In this document: positions 12,901 through 26,100 of the stretch, piece after piece
Numbering within the stretch: position 1 is the first letter of the stretch
How the letters are laid out: each line of letters begins with the position of its first letter
Assembly (NCBI GenBank): GCA_022818135.1
Contig: JAFMSR010000002.1
Location: 56,044,172 to 56,108,171, forward strand
Reading direction: 5' to 3'
Origin: Saxidomus purpurata
Lineage: Eukaryota; Mollusca; Bivalvia; Venerida; Veneridae
DNA length: 64,000 bases
The notes under the pieces: model-generated
Told to the model about the DNA's origin: nothing
Databases searched by the model: none
What the model saw: the letters and a program-made list of their open reading frames with translations, nothing else
Program-made: the position numbers and the translations under genes

Positions 12901-13780
12901 TACTGCCTTTAACAAAATTAGTTGAAAGTATAAAACAAAAACAAGCAAACAAGTCACTGGATATGTCATACACCACAAGCAAATGCAAATTTATATACAA
13001 GTACATGTTGATGACCAAATTTGTTCCCGATTTTCGGAAATATTTGCCGATTTTTTTCGTCGAGATGGAACAAAATCATTCTTGTCAGTGTATCTTGAAA
13101 TGCTTCCACCCGGTCAATGATGACAAATCATACCATTTTTAAAGGTATTAAGGTAATTATTGTTGTTTGTCACGAGTTTTTGCAAACCTACATGTTCCCA
13201 ATTTTCGAGAATATTAGGTGTGTTTTGTTCACTTGTTCACCGTTGCTCAATTGGGAAATTTCTTCAGGCACTTTGGGTAAGAGCCACACATCCCACCATA
13301 TTAGGACAGGATAAATCCTCATTCTATAGACATTGCCTCATTTCATATTATTCCTCTGACTCGACTTCGAAACAGAAAAAGTTGAAGAACTGTTTAACTT
13401 TTCATTAGTTTTAAAACGAATAACAAATTCTTGTCCAGCGTCTATGTGATCGATGAAAATATAGCAAATATTAAATTCCAGAATGCCAACTAACCCCGGA
13501 ACTTCGCTCTGAGAATGACAATTAAACAATTTCAATAATTATGCAGTACACAATTTTGAATTGGCGGCAAAAAATCAGATCGGTCGGTAAAGGGTAAACA
13601 AATTAAATTTTAATTTAAGCCTTAAACATCACACTGTATGACAATTTACCAACTTAGAACAAGAGTACTTTGTATAATCCTTTGATATACTTTTTATAAA
13701 AGAAATTGGCCTTCTTTTGAACTTGAAGTGGTATTTTTCTCTTAATTGGCATAAACAATACTGTTTATTGTTAAAGCGTG

Positions 13781-13787
13781 TATAAAA
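13781..13787 (+). promoter_or_regulatory. TATA box of the mesothelin-like gene
   Basis: TATAAAA lies about 90 bp upstream of the predicted ATG at 13872, leaving room for a start site near 13810 and a 5' UTR of about 60 nt. The ATG itself has A at -3 and G at +4, a strong Kozak context. The TATA assignment is inference from position. Confidence 0.5.
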
Positions 13788-13871
13788 TTAATCCAACGTT
13801 TTAAAATGGCTTAAAATCATTTTAAACTGACCAATTTGTCCAGTTCGCGTTGAGAGTTACTAACAGCAAGA

Positions 13872-14113
13872 ATGGCGCGGATCGCTTTAGCAGTTGCTGT
13901 ACTTTTCAGTAAGCTTTATTTTGATAAAACTTGTATTCCATTCATTTGTTCGTTTGTAATTACCATGATCGTATATGTTTATGGAAGTGTAGGAGTTAAT
14001 TATATTACATAACTTGCATTTTATCAACTGATATAGAGAACGGATTTTAAGTGTTTCGTTACTTTCAACTGAAACTGTTTCTTTTTCTTTTTCAGTTGTG
14101 TTGGTTGGAATTG
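13872..14113 (+). other. signal-peptide exons, including an 18-nt micro-exon
   Basis: Exon 1 (coding 13872-13908) encodes MARIALAVAVLF and ends in phase 1 before gtaagc. Exon 2 is only 18 nt (14096-14113), between ctttttcag and gtaagt, and supplies most of the second half of the hydrophobic core (IVLVGI). Exon 3 completes it with VIGKST. The joined N-terminus is an uninterrupted hydrophobic stretch of about 17 residues after one Arg, a typical signal peptide. Skipping the micro-exon would keep the frame but shorten the core by six residues. Confidence 0.8.
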
Positions 14114-17100
14114 GTAAGTTATTAACTGTTACTACAGTAGAATATTAATTAATCAACTGAAAATAAACAGATTACTAATATTGAGTTTTCGAGAAATCGT
14201 TACACTTGAAGCGACGTACGCTTTGATGCAATGGAAGTTTTAGGAAAAAAATGTAATAACTTAAAAGTCGGAAGGAGCTGTTAGTTGTTTGTGATTTACG
14301 TACATGTATAATATCTGCCGTTTATACATGTAGTTTGCCGCAGTTATAACAAATCTTTTCAGCAAACTTGTCACATTTTTAAAATTTGATATTCTTAGGA
14401 ACAAGATATGTTGAAACGCTCCTGAATATGTCAGACGTTGCAATAGATGATAGTAGTTACGAAGTAGCACGACATACTTTCATGGCGTTGATATTTTAAT
14501 GGTCCTACCTTCCGATTATTATAGTAGAATATTGCACTATTTCTATCGCAAGTAAAGTACATTCATTTTAGCATACACGTCCGAATTTTGTTGACTTTTT
14601 CCGTAAGGCTCGTTCTGTTTGCCATTTAAACAAGGAAGGAAATACATTATTGTACAGTATGCATTAAACAATTGTTTTGGTTCGCGAACGGTCGTATTGA
14701 CGTCTAATTATACCCCATAACGTACTAATAAATGTCCACTTATTTTGTCCTATTAGAATCGAACTAATATCCGTTAAACGCTGTTCACTGCCTAATAAAC
14801 AACTTTTTGTCAACCAGATACATAGTAAGAAACAACTCTTTGTCGTTCAGCTTCTTAGTTTTAAACCACTCAACCCTTCGTGGTTTATTGCTGCACATCA
14901 GAACCCCAAATCGTTGTTTATTACACGATGAACACCGCTTAAACGGATATCATTTCTTTAATATTACACAACTCACGATTTTGTCGCTATAACTTAAATT
15001 AGGTTTTATTATGCCAAAAACAACGACGTTAAATAAATATCCGTATAGAAAATGACACATTGCATTTATTTACTTTTTGAAATGATCAATAATGTTGACA
15101 TTCCATATTATAAAAAGTTATCATCAGCACATAATTAACAAACTGTCCAGTATATCGGCCACAATCTTTTTTATATAAAATCCTAAAATAAAATTTCTTT
15201 AATACAACATATTAAGTATTCTTTTGAAATTTAAAATTTACTGATTTGAAGAGGCTTTTGTGTAGGAATGATCAAATCAAAGGTATATTTGTGTACCACA
15301 CTAAATTTTCTATGACTGAAAATTGGGAGATTAACATATTTCATTAGCTAGGCAATGTGTAATATCATTAGCTATAATCCACCCTTTATATAAAGCAAGA
15401 CTTGGTAACTTATACAATGGTTTTAAAAGTATAAATATATAATGTTTATTTACAATACATTATAAGAATTCGTACATGAAACAAAAAACAAGTAAATGGT
15501 TATTCCATGCAGAATTATAAGAGACTACAATTATATTCAGATGTCAGAGGAGAATAAACTATCATTTTTATTGAATAAGTATACAAGAAAATGTTCCAAA
15601 TTTATTGTCAAGGCATTTCTGTACCGCAGAAGTATTATCTATTCTTAAATCATTGTGATTGTATACTGTTATTTGTAAATAGGCGTTTCTTCAATTATGT
15701 TAATTTTGCTCGAAGGTAATTGATCATGTGACGGATTAAGACATAACTACTATGTTTTGTGATAACATCCATATCCAGATGCCAAATCAAATAATAAATA
15801 AGATGTGTTCACATCAATTGACTTAACGTTAAGAATTGTATATTGTTGAAAATCCGTTATATTTGCTATAAATCTTATTATACCACATACGTACTTTAAT
15901 ATGATTATATGTCTAAGGTGACTTATAGGCCCACTGGGCCGGGTGCTAATGTTTATGCTCATTAATCACCATGTCATTGTTCTGTATAAATGCACAAGTC
16001 ACTATAATAAACTAATTTCTTATCTTATCTTCTTATCTTACATTTCACTTATACATAAAACATTCAGTGATTAGAACAAATATTGTTTATAACATATACG
16101 TTTATTGTATATATAAAGTTTAGAAAAAATACATCATATAGAAGCAGAAATAGTATCTAATACTACTTTTACAAGAAATATGTACAGCAAACTATAGTAT
16201 AAATTGGTGTAGAAGTTTTTTTCAAAGATTTCTTATTGACAGAATTTTTCTTTCACTTCTATTCCCTAGACTTTGACTGATTAAATCAAATGATAAATCA
16301 ATATATATACCAGAGCTAGTTGTCTAATGAAGGCAAGATAGATTTTTTTAAATGCTTATTAAAAAAAACAAAAACATAACTAAATGTATGAATGAACTTT
16401 GAAAATAAGAATGATGATAATCTTTATTTATAGAAGGTGACTCATTAAGTCTATATGTTTAAACCGAAATTTATCTAACATGAGGCCTTCTTAGAAAATT
16501 CATAGTATAAGCAAAACAACATTAACTAGTTACGAGATTAATTTGAGCAGAACTAAATACCAAACCCATATTACATTCACACTGTGTTAAGGTAAAGTCA
16601 ACGATCTGAATTTTCCACATAAATTATTTATAAGAAGCTTGAAAAATGAAGATTTGAACTGCTTAAAAGTTTAACTGTTTCTCGTTCTTACGGGAATCTC
16701 ATTCCAGATACACATTCCTGAATATTCAAATGTTTTCTTTAAGTATTGTGATTGCGGTGTGGAGCTTGTAAAAACTCTATTTGTTGTGGACTGTAAAGCG
16801 TAGATTTTATTTTCAGAATTTCTGATTTATCTGCAAAAATAGTCGGGAGCTAGCTTGTTAACTGCCTTGTATACAAGAACGTTTTTTCATGAAAAAGATA
16901 CTACAATTTCAATTCATTTTATTCACTCAGTATGTACATCTATGATTTCTGGTTCTGGAAGCTGTCGAAATGTTTGCAACAATAATTTGGGAGATAGGCT
17001 ACTTAAAATAGCTTTTCATTTCATGTCCATATTAAATCAATCTATAAGTAAAACTGCTGGAAGAATTTGATACGTTATTTTTACTGATCTTTAATCCTTT

Positions 17101-20100
17101 GCTTGAATGCTAAACTAAATCCATTTTCAATTATTTTCATTGACACACTCTTAATAGAATTTGCTCTCAGTGTTCAGTTTCAGATCTACATGTCAAATAT
17201 TTGAATCTTTGAGAATCAGTCTCGCGTAACAGCTACGTACCAGGTGATATTTGACCAATCTGTTAATATAATTCGCATTTATCCTCGTTCCGAATATACA
17301 AGCGTTTGGAGGCTGACAGGCCATCATGACTTTTCTGTCATCTCAATTTAAGCTAGGGAAATGCTGTATGCTTGTAATTCTAAATGCCTAAATTCAGGTA
17401 GACGACCATTATACAGACCTGTCGCTAAAAATTTATTACAAAATTTATGTACATTTTCAGAGGGAAGCAAGATCTTATCAGCCGTTCAGTCGTGTAAGTT
17501 TTGTGTGTGTTGTCATAACCCATCACGTGTTACATATTGTGTTCAAAGTGAATGATCATAACATCCTTATATGTGTCATAACAGTTATGTTACCGACCTT
17601 TATAAAGACTTAAATTTATATGTAACAGCTATTGGTTATTATGTGTAACACTTAAGCTTGGGGCAGCCAGTTTTATCGTATGAAAATAAAGTAAAAAATA
17701 TATTAGTACTTTAAAGTGTACACTAATAACTAAAAAATCAGATGTTGAATTTTCGAACTGCAGCACTGATGTAGCCAACATAAGAAGAAGTTGAATTTAT
17801 TCTGATTTTTCGTTTGTCAAAGTTGCTCGTGTTTATAAAAAAAGCTACATTGTATATGCACAACTAGGTGAAGCAAATACAGATGAACAACTATTTGTAT
17901 TTTTTCTTCAATTTATACAATTGCCTACTAAGTCTTTTTTCTCGATATAAAGATATTTTGACTTTAGAAGTGATGACAATCAAATACATTAAGTTCGACA
18001 GTTACACTTTTTCAAAAAAATAGAATTTACATTCGACTTTCAGACTACAGCAAATAATGTAATTGTTTTATTAAAGTTCAAATAACTTTGATATGTTTAT
18101 TTAAACATGTGCAGTAACTCTGGTAGCTGGCATAGTATGTGCAATCACTTTTACATTTTTTTGTATATGTCTTATGTTATTTACAAACTTTATCGTGAAT
18201 GGCTAAGTACATTTTTGTACGTTTGTTTAGCTGCATGTGATGCCTACGAAAATCAAACACACCGAATAATATTTCATAATTTGACCTCTTCTTTTATGAT
18301 ATTCTACCATTTGTAATGTTTTAGACGTATATAAAATATTTGCAGAGATATCACGCCTACAAAATGCAAACGCATCACGTCAGTTACACTTGTTCTCGTT
18401 ACTTGAATAACATCTTGTGGAGTGTTTTGGTTTGACCATTTTTTATTGAGTGTTGACCGATTAAAAGTGAGTGTGTAACGATCGTAATCGAGTGTTGACC
18501 TATTTTATTTGAGTGTGTAACGATCGTAATCGAGTGTTGACCATTTTTGGGTGTGAAAGGGTGTTTAACGAGCGACAGTGTTGACCTATTTTATTTGAGT
18601 GTGTAACGATCGTAATCGAGTGTTGACCGATTTTAAGTGAGTGTGTAACGATCGTAATCGAGTGTTGACCGATTTTATTTGAGTGTGTTACGATTTTAAT
18701 CGAGAGTTTTACGATTTTTTGTACTCTAAAATCTATCTTTTTATAATATGAAGCATGTAGTGGAAAAGGAAGAAAAATGAGCAAGGTCACTGTACACTCG
18801 CGACTTTTCACTGTAGTGTAACGCTTATCCCTCAACACTACTTTTGTTTTTTGTTATGTTTTTGTTTTGGTCCGCCTAATCTCCTTTCTCTGCCCTCTCA
18901 CTTTCCCTTTCCCTCTCTGCAACCTCCACCCACCCTAGTCATCGGCCATCCGTTCTCACGTACTCTTTGCCGAACGTTGCTGTATATTCCTTTTTACTGT
19001 GATTTTCATTTTTCACCTGCTCTTCACCTGCATTTCAATTGTTACGTTCTCGTTTTTGCATTGAGCGTTATTATCATGGGATAGATTTTCCCCATGGTAC
19101 TTTTTATACAATACAGTACTCTTTCACAATTTACTTAGCTATTACTTGGTTGTTTTTTAGCTACTATGTCACTGTATACTCCGGACAAGCCAGTTTATGC
19201 CCTTAGAATTTCTGTTTACCAGCGTTCCTACTTTCGGACTTTGTCAAAAGTTAGCAGAGACGTACTCGGTCCTGAAGGAGAAACTTTGAAATTTGAGAAG
19301 GCAGTTTTTGTCGAAAGATGATGAGAAATGATGAGAAATTAAATGAACTGTCGGCGGGGTTCGAACCCACGACCTTCGGCTCTTGCGTCCAGAGCTATAG
19401 AGGACTCACTTTTCACCACTTAAGTACCGCACTCACCAACAGCCATACTTGCTTGCCAAAGACTGAATCCCCAAACGACGAAACCTCCACCGGTGCCATG
19501 CCCACAATACATCCTAACACATGCAAATGTCAACACCTATTCGAAAATTAGTTTCAAACTTCCTTCAAAATTGACCTAAAAGTAATTCCGATCATAAAAC
19601 TATAAACTATAGTATAACAAAAGTTACATTTGCAAAAACTTTTAAATGACAAATAGTTCAAAATTAGTTTAACATTATTTACAATGATTAAGCAGACGAC
19701 ATTTGGCACAACACACACTGAGTATATCGCGATTTAACCTAAGATTAAGGATGAACAGATAAACCAACACAAACATTCCCGCTTAATATATTTTTCGAAG
19801 CTTGGGACTGTCGCTTCCGGAAATGTAGACAGATGTACACCTTGATATCAACCGATGGAAAAAATAACACAAACAAACATGTATAACTAAGAGCTTTATG
19901 GATTAGATCACTAAGAAAAATATTGATATTGTACCATCAATTTAAAAACATTGTTGCAATAGCATGCCCTGCTACTTAAACATATGATAATACTGTAATT
20001 GTATAATATAGGTCTCCCGAGGAAAAATTGTTGCTTATGCTGGTGATAAAAATGTCTGACAGCATTCGGACTGAACATATCTCAACTAAATGTAACTATT

Positions 20101-23100
20101 TTGTTTCAGCGGACGAAATATGCTGTTAAAACTTGCATGAACCTTAAAGTAAGATAAAAAAAAAACATTTCCGAAATAAGACGTCTTTTCAATACTGAAA
20201 TAATTTTATTTTACATTACAGTTATTGGAAAATCTACAGTCTCACCATGGACGCGAAATTGGATTACAACACGACCACCAACACGAGGAAATTGGATTAC
20301 AACACGACCACCACCACGAGGAAACTGGATTACAACACGACCACCACCACGAGGAAATTGGATTACAACACGACCACCACCACGAGGAAACTGGATTACA
20401 ACACGACCACCACCAGGAGGAAATTGGATTACAACACGACCACCACCAGGAGGAAATCAGATTACAACACGACCACCACCAGGAGGAAATTGGATTACAA
20501 CGCGACCACCACCACGAGGAAATTGGATTACAACACGACCACCACCAGGAGGAAATCAGATTAAAACACGACCACCACCAGGAAAATCTACAAACTCACA
20601 ATGGTCGCGAAATTGGATTACAACACGACCACCACCAGGAGGAAATTGGAATACAACACGACCACCACCAGGAGGAAATTGGAGTACAACACGACCACCA
20701 CCAGGAGGAAATCAGATTACAACACGACCACCACCAGGAGGAAATCAGATTACAACACGACCACCACCAGGAGGAAATTGGATTACAACACGACCACCAC
20801 CAGGAGGAAATTGGATTACAACACGACCACCACCAGGAGGAAATCAGATTACAACACGACCACCACCAGGAGGAAATTGGATTACAACACGACCACCACC
20901 AGGAGGAAATCAGATTACAACACGACCACCACCAGGAGGAAATCAGATTACAACACGACCACCACCAGGAGGAAATTGGATTACAACGCGACCACCACCA
21001 GGAGGAAATCAGATTACAACACGACCACCACCAGGAAAATCTACAAACTCACAATGGTCGCGAAATTGGATTACAACACGACCACCACCAGGAGGAATTC
21101 TGATGACAACACTGTATTGTAGAAACCAGAATACAACACGACCACCACCAGGAAAATCTACATACTTACCATTGACACGAAAATGGACTACAACACGACC
21201 ACCACCAGGAGGAAATTGGATTACAACACGACCACCACCAGGAGGAAATCAGATTACAACACGACCACCACCAGGAGGAAATTGGATTACAACGCGACCA
21301 CCACCTGGAGGAAATCAGATTACAACACGACCACCACCAGGAGGAAATCAGATTACAACACGACCACCACCAGGAGGAAATTGGGTTACAACACGACCAC
21401 CACCAGGAGGAAATCAGATTACAACACGACCACCACCAGGAGGAAATTGGGTTACAACACGACCACCACCAGGAGGAAATCAGATTACAACGCGACCACC
21501 ACCAGGAGGAAATCAGATTACAACACGACCACCAACAGGAGGAAATCAGATTACAACACGACCACCACCAGGAGGAAATCAGATTACAACACGACCACCA
21601 CCAGGAGGAAATTGGATTACAACACGCCGACCACCAGGAGGAAATTGGGTTACAACGCGACCACCACCAGGAGGAATACAGAGCACAAAATATCAGACAC
21701 AAACAATGATAACAGGAAGAACTGTCACGTTAACAATAACTACACAAACTCCAATTGGAAAGACAACTCCTGCTGTAGCATGGTGTAAGTGTTCGGCAAC
21801 CTTTTTATATGGCATATCATATACCTATCAATTCCGATCCGCTGATTCTTCTGCAGAAATTATTTCAAAATAACGTGTAGAACTGCACGTATTTCATGAC
21901 GTCATATCTTTTGTCATTTTATCAATATTTTCACTATTTTGTATGAGGTTACGACATCATTATTTTAGTCGATACAATGTTTACAGTTTTATAAACCAGT
22001 GAAGACATGCTATTGAAGCCAAATGTTTTTGTTAACATGACTATTTGATACAATACATCACTTTAATTCCAATGGCATCCCAGATGAATACCTGGAAATT
22101 TTATATTCATACCGACTGAAGTTAGGGGGTATCAGCCAGTTGTCCGGTCGGTATAAAACATTTCTTTTTTGTCGTATGAGTGACACACCTTCAGCATATT
22201 CGAATATAAATGTTTGAGCTAAATGTGATTCCCACTGACCAAAAAGCAACATTTTGTCATAAGTATTAATGTGGATCCAGATATGGTTGCCTGACATTAG
22301 GGCAATGGTACCCATATTTTTCCATGCTCGCTTTTTACAATTGCCAAAATGAACACGTAAGCTGTTGCTCATGAAAGTTCCACCTGTCACATTGTTTTAG
22401 CTACCAAAAAGATGAATACTGCCGACCAAAAGAAATTCAACAGCGCATTTGACCCAAGAGCTATGGTTAGTTTCACTGGGAGCTCCATATTTGACTCGAA
22501 GTCTGGCAATGTTTCCGATGACTTTCTGAGTATTCTGGACAGCGATGAGGTAAAAACAATCATGGAGTTGCAGAGCGACTGGAAAGATGGTCAGTATCAG
22601 AAATTTCTAAATTTATATATTTCATAAAATTTCATTATAAGCATTTTGTTAAAGTTCTGTTGGGGGGTTTCTTTTCTGAGCAACCTTTTCAATATAACTT
22701 AAAATATCGAAAACAACGATCTGTTTGTTTTACACTTCAACTGCAACGTCATGATGTGGGTCTTATTTTCTAAATCAGTGATTGATATGGGCGATATGTT
22801 CAAAGATGCTTTACCAGAGGACGTGCAATTCTTCACGCAACAATTTGAGAACATGGACAAAAACAAGCTTGAAAGAATGGTCCAAAACCCAAATACGATA
22901 CAAAAATCGGACCTGAAGGACATACCTTTGCAGATAATAGGTGCCATGAATGTGAGTATAATACAGTATGCTGAGAAACATTGTCAGTTTTCTCATTCTC
23001 GTGATGTTCTCAGTGTCCGTATGTCCGTACATTTATGTTAAGCTATTTTTGCATTCAGCTATACACATACGTAAACCCAGCTGGATGGACAGCAACATGA

Positions 23101-26100
23101 TAATAATAATAATCTTTTGTATTAATATGAAGGCGATAGTACTAATCTCCGACAATTCAAATGTCTCCCTTAATTGAAATACACATACAGCATACTTAGT
23201 TGTAAATATTTCATTTATCATTTTTGAGTAACTATGGTATAAAGACTTGGCTATCAAATACAATAATAAGGTAATTGCTCTCATCTCGCCTCGGCGGCAG
23301 CCTTACCTTATTTGTTATCTGAGAAAACACATAATATCTGAAAATATTATTACGTAAATAAGGTATTCCCGTTTACACTATAAAATATATATCCACCTAT
23401 ATGATAATGTAGAAGTATCAGGACAAATACGTTCAATTGGTGTTAATAACCCGATAATTATGCGTCTTAGTCAAATGAAATTGATCATAGAGAAATTGTT
23501 CGAATTAGACTGTTTCAAAATTATAAATAGATACATATGTACATTCTAAGCAAATATTTAGGAAACGTGTTTGATGTATTTGAAACTTTACATTCTCATG
23601 ATATTCAGACTAAGGGAGATTTAAATGTCCTGAACACAACATTTTTGCAGGAGTCTGTGCGAGTCGACAAACTGTCACAGATTCCCCAGGATTCTAAAGA
23701 TGAACTGTGCAAGAGACTTCAGAATGACGAAACTGACTTTGATACGACTAAGAGAATTGCAAAAGGAATTGACTGTTCCTCAAGTTTAAAAGGGAAAGGT
23801 GTAAGTACTCCTGTCTGCTTCAACGCCTAAATATTCATTTATTTCAGGTTTGGTTTGGTGGTAATTCTTACATGTTTAAACTATTCTGCTTAGCACTGAA
23901 TACACCGTTTTGAAATGTTAAAATCAAATACGTTAAATTGAAGTAATCTCTTACATGAAGAATGTAAAAAGGGTAGTTTTAAGAATGTTTTATAGTGTGT
24001 CTTTACATTTGTGCAGACTGGGCTTAATGTTTCTACAAGAAACACAGAAAACGTCATTTTATCAAACTGAAAATATCTTTGTAAATGATGATGGTCTACT
24101 AGTTCAGGTGAAGTTAGCAGTTCGGTTTAAAAATCCTTGGTAAATTTCCTTCAATAAGATATTTAGATCTTACCTTATCGTTTTAACCTCTTTTAATTCC
24201 AAGATATTGTAGACATGTGTGCTGGGAACTTCTTTACAAAGTGCACTATACCAGTTGCTATGTCTTCTAACTAATATTTCCAGCGAAAAAGTGGTTACGG
24301 ATGTCATGATCTGTTTTTCCTATGAGTCAATTTGAACCAGCCACCTCGATATCGAGTCCCATAGTTTATCCACGTACCATATCAAGTAAACCGAGCTATT
24401 TCATTACGAAATATAATTACTCTAATCAGGTCTTACCTAAAGGCAGTTTAGCTCGGGCTATTGCAGCTAACAAAGTAAATGATAAAGACCCTAAGACATG
24501 GACACAGGGAGAATGGAGGGATGCTATCAAAGACGGCTGGTTTGCCGGTCTTCCCGACGGTATCATAGCAAGATGTCCAAGTAAAGTTATCAAAGACAAG
24601 TAAGTGTACAAAGCAAACTGAAATAAGATGAATGTTATACAGTTTCCTTAGTGAGGCTCTGTTTTAGGAAGAAAACAACAGAGCATGGGGGGGGGGGGGG
24701 GGGGCCCAAAAGTGCTAGACTCTGTTGTTGCAATTAGCAGAGTCTACAGTTAATTTGGTTTTGGTTTTAAGGCTGATACAGAAAGACAAACACATAACAA
24801 TATATCATTACAGCATTTCTCACACTAAGGTCTCTGTCAATGTGAAACAAGTAATTTTTACAGTTTGAAAAAATGATGATAGTCTACATCATAATCTGTG
24901 TTAGTAACAAACTTCATCTTTTTTCTGGTAAACTCCTTTGCACATTTCTCAACAGGAAATTTAATAAATATGTGTATGATTTAAGTATTTGCTGTCCCAT
25001 TAGCCAACGTTTTCGTCCAATTTTTTGGCACCGAGACGTTAATAAGGGGTGTTTGTGTGGATTGGAAAGGAAAATCTACTTTCTTAGGAGAATGAAAATA
25101 AGCTTGAGTACAATTGCATAATAAAACGATAACTAAGAGTTTAATGCGTTGATTGGAAGTAACCTTTCATAGCATTAAGTTTATCAATTTTAAAATAGAC
25201 ATGGTATGATCGACATTCGTTAATATTACATCTCATTTAAAGTTTTGCTTTTACAGCATGCGTGCCGTTACAAAATTTCTTGATGGGTTGGACAAAAAGA
25301 TCAAGGATGAAGTCATGTCAAAGGTCAAAGATGCATCAGGAGGCATGAGAAATCTGTCAGCATCTGACATAAGTGACATGGGTGATATGGTGAAAGACAT
25401 GAACGTCAGAGAAATGAAAACTATGAATTCTTCTGTTGTATGTATTAGGGTGTCATGTGTATTAAATACCAAACAACTTTGTGATTTTAGTCTTCAGATT
25501 ACATTGTATATTATCATTTAAAGCTGCTCGCTCACAGTGTCCTCTGATTCTATTTCAAAAACGATATTTTAAAACATAAAAAGTAAAAGAAATAGGTAGA
25601 GTTAAAAACATTAGTAAAAATCTTAGCATCAATTGTCAAATATCTATTGAAAATGTTGGTAGATTTGATGTCACGGCACTGCTACGCTATATGAATATAT
25701 TGGGGTTTTCAGACGCCTTTGTTACCCATTTATAATTTGCTAGCGTATGATTTAAAATTAGATATACTTTACAGGAATATATAATGGTAGATTATTTTAC
25801 TATTTATTCTAGAACATCATATTTTCAGTTACATGGAGTTCGAAGAACTCAATTTTTTAAATAAAATATGAGAGCGAGCAGTTTTAATATTAATATGGGA
25901 TAAAAAAATGATTTGTAATTAAATACATGTATGTTCTTCAAAATTCTAATGAAACATTAGCTATTTCAGGGACGCTATATTTACTGAATTTGGGCAGTTA
26001 CTCAGTAAATAAATCAATGATTTGAATTGATATTCCGTTTTATTAGATCTATTAATGACACCCTATCAGGATCATATGCTTATACGAGATAAAATAGACA

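Larger units (their letters stand above)
14114..20221 (+). other. intron 2 (6.1 kb) and its contents
   Basis: The longest intron of the mesothelin-like gene. It is AT-rich and holds the 42-bp tandem repeat (18419-18715), a small coding-looking ORF (19166-19321) and a tRNA-derived repeat (19351-19441). From 14114 to 18400 I see no exon that fits the phase, and no recognisable element. Confidence 0.6.

Noticed and set aside
20225..21122. His-rich (HDHHQEEIGLQ) and Asn/Thr-rich (DYNTTTTRRK) proteins
   Set aside because: These are alternative frames of the exon 3 minisatellite. The splice phases of exons 2 and 4 select the ITTRPPP frame.
22058..22390. 110-codon open frame on the minus strand in intron 3
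   Set aside because: No recognisable motif and no splice support; it lies wholly within an intron of the opposite-strand gene.
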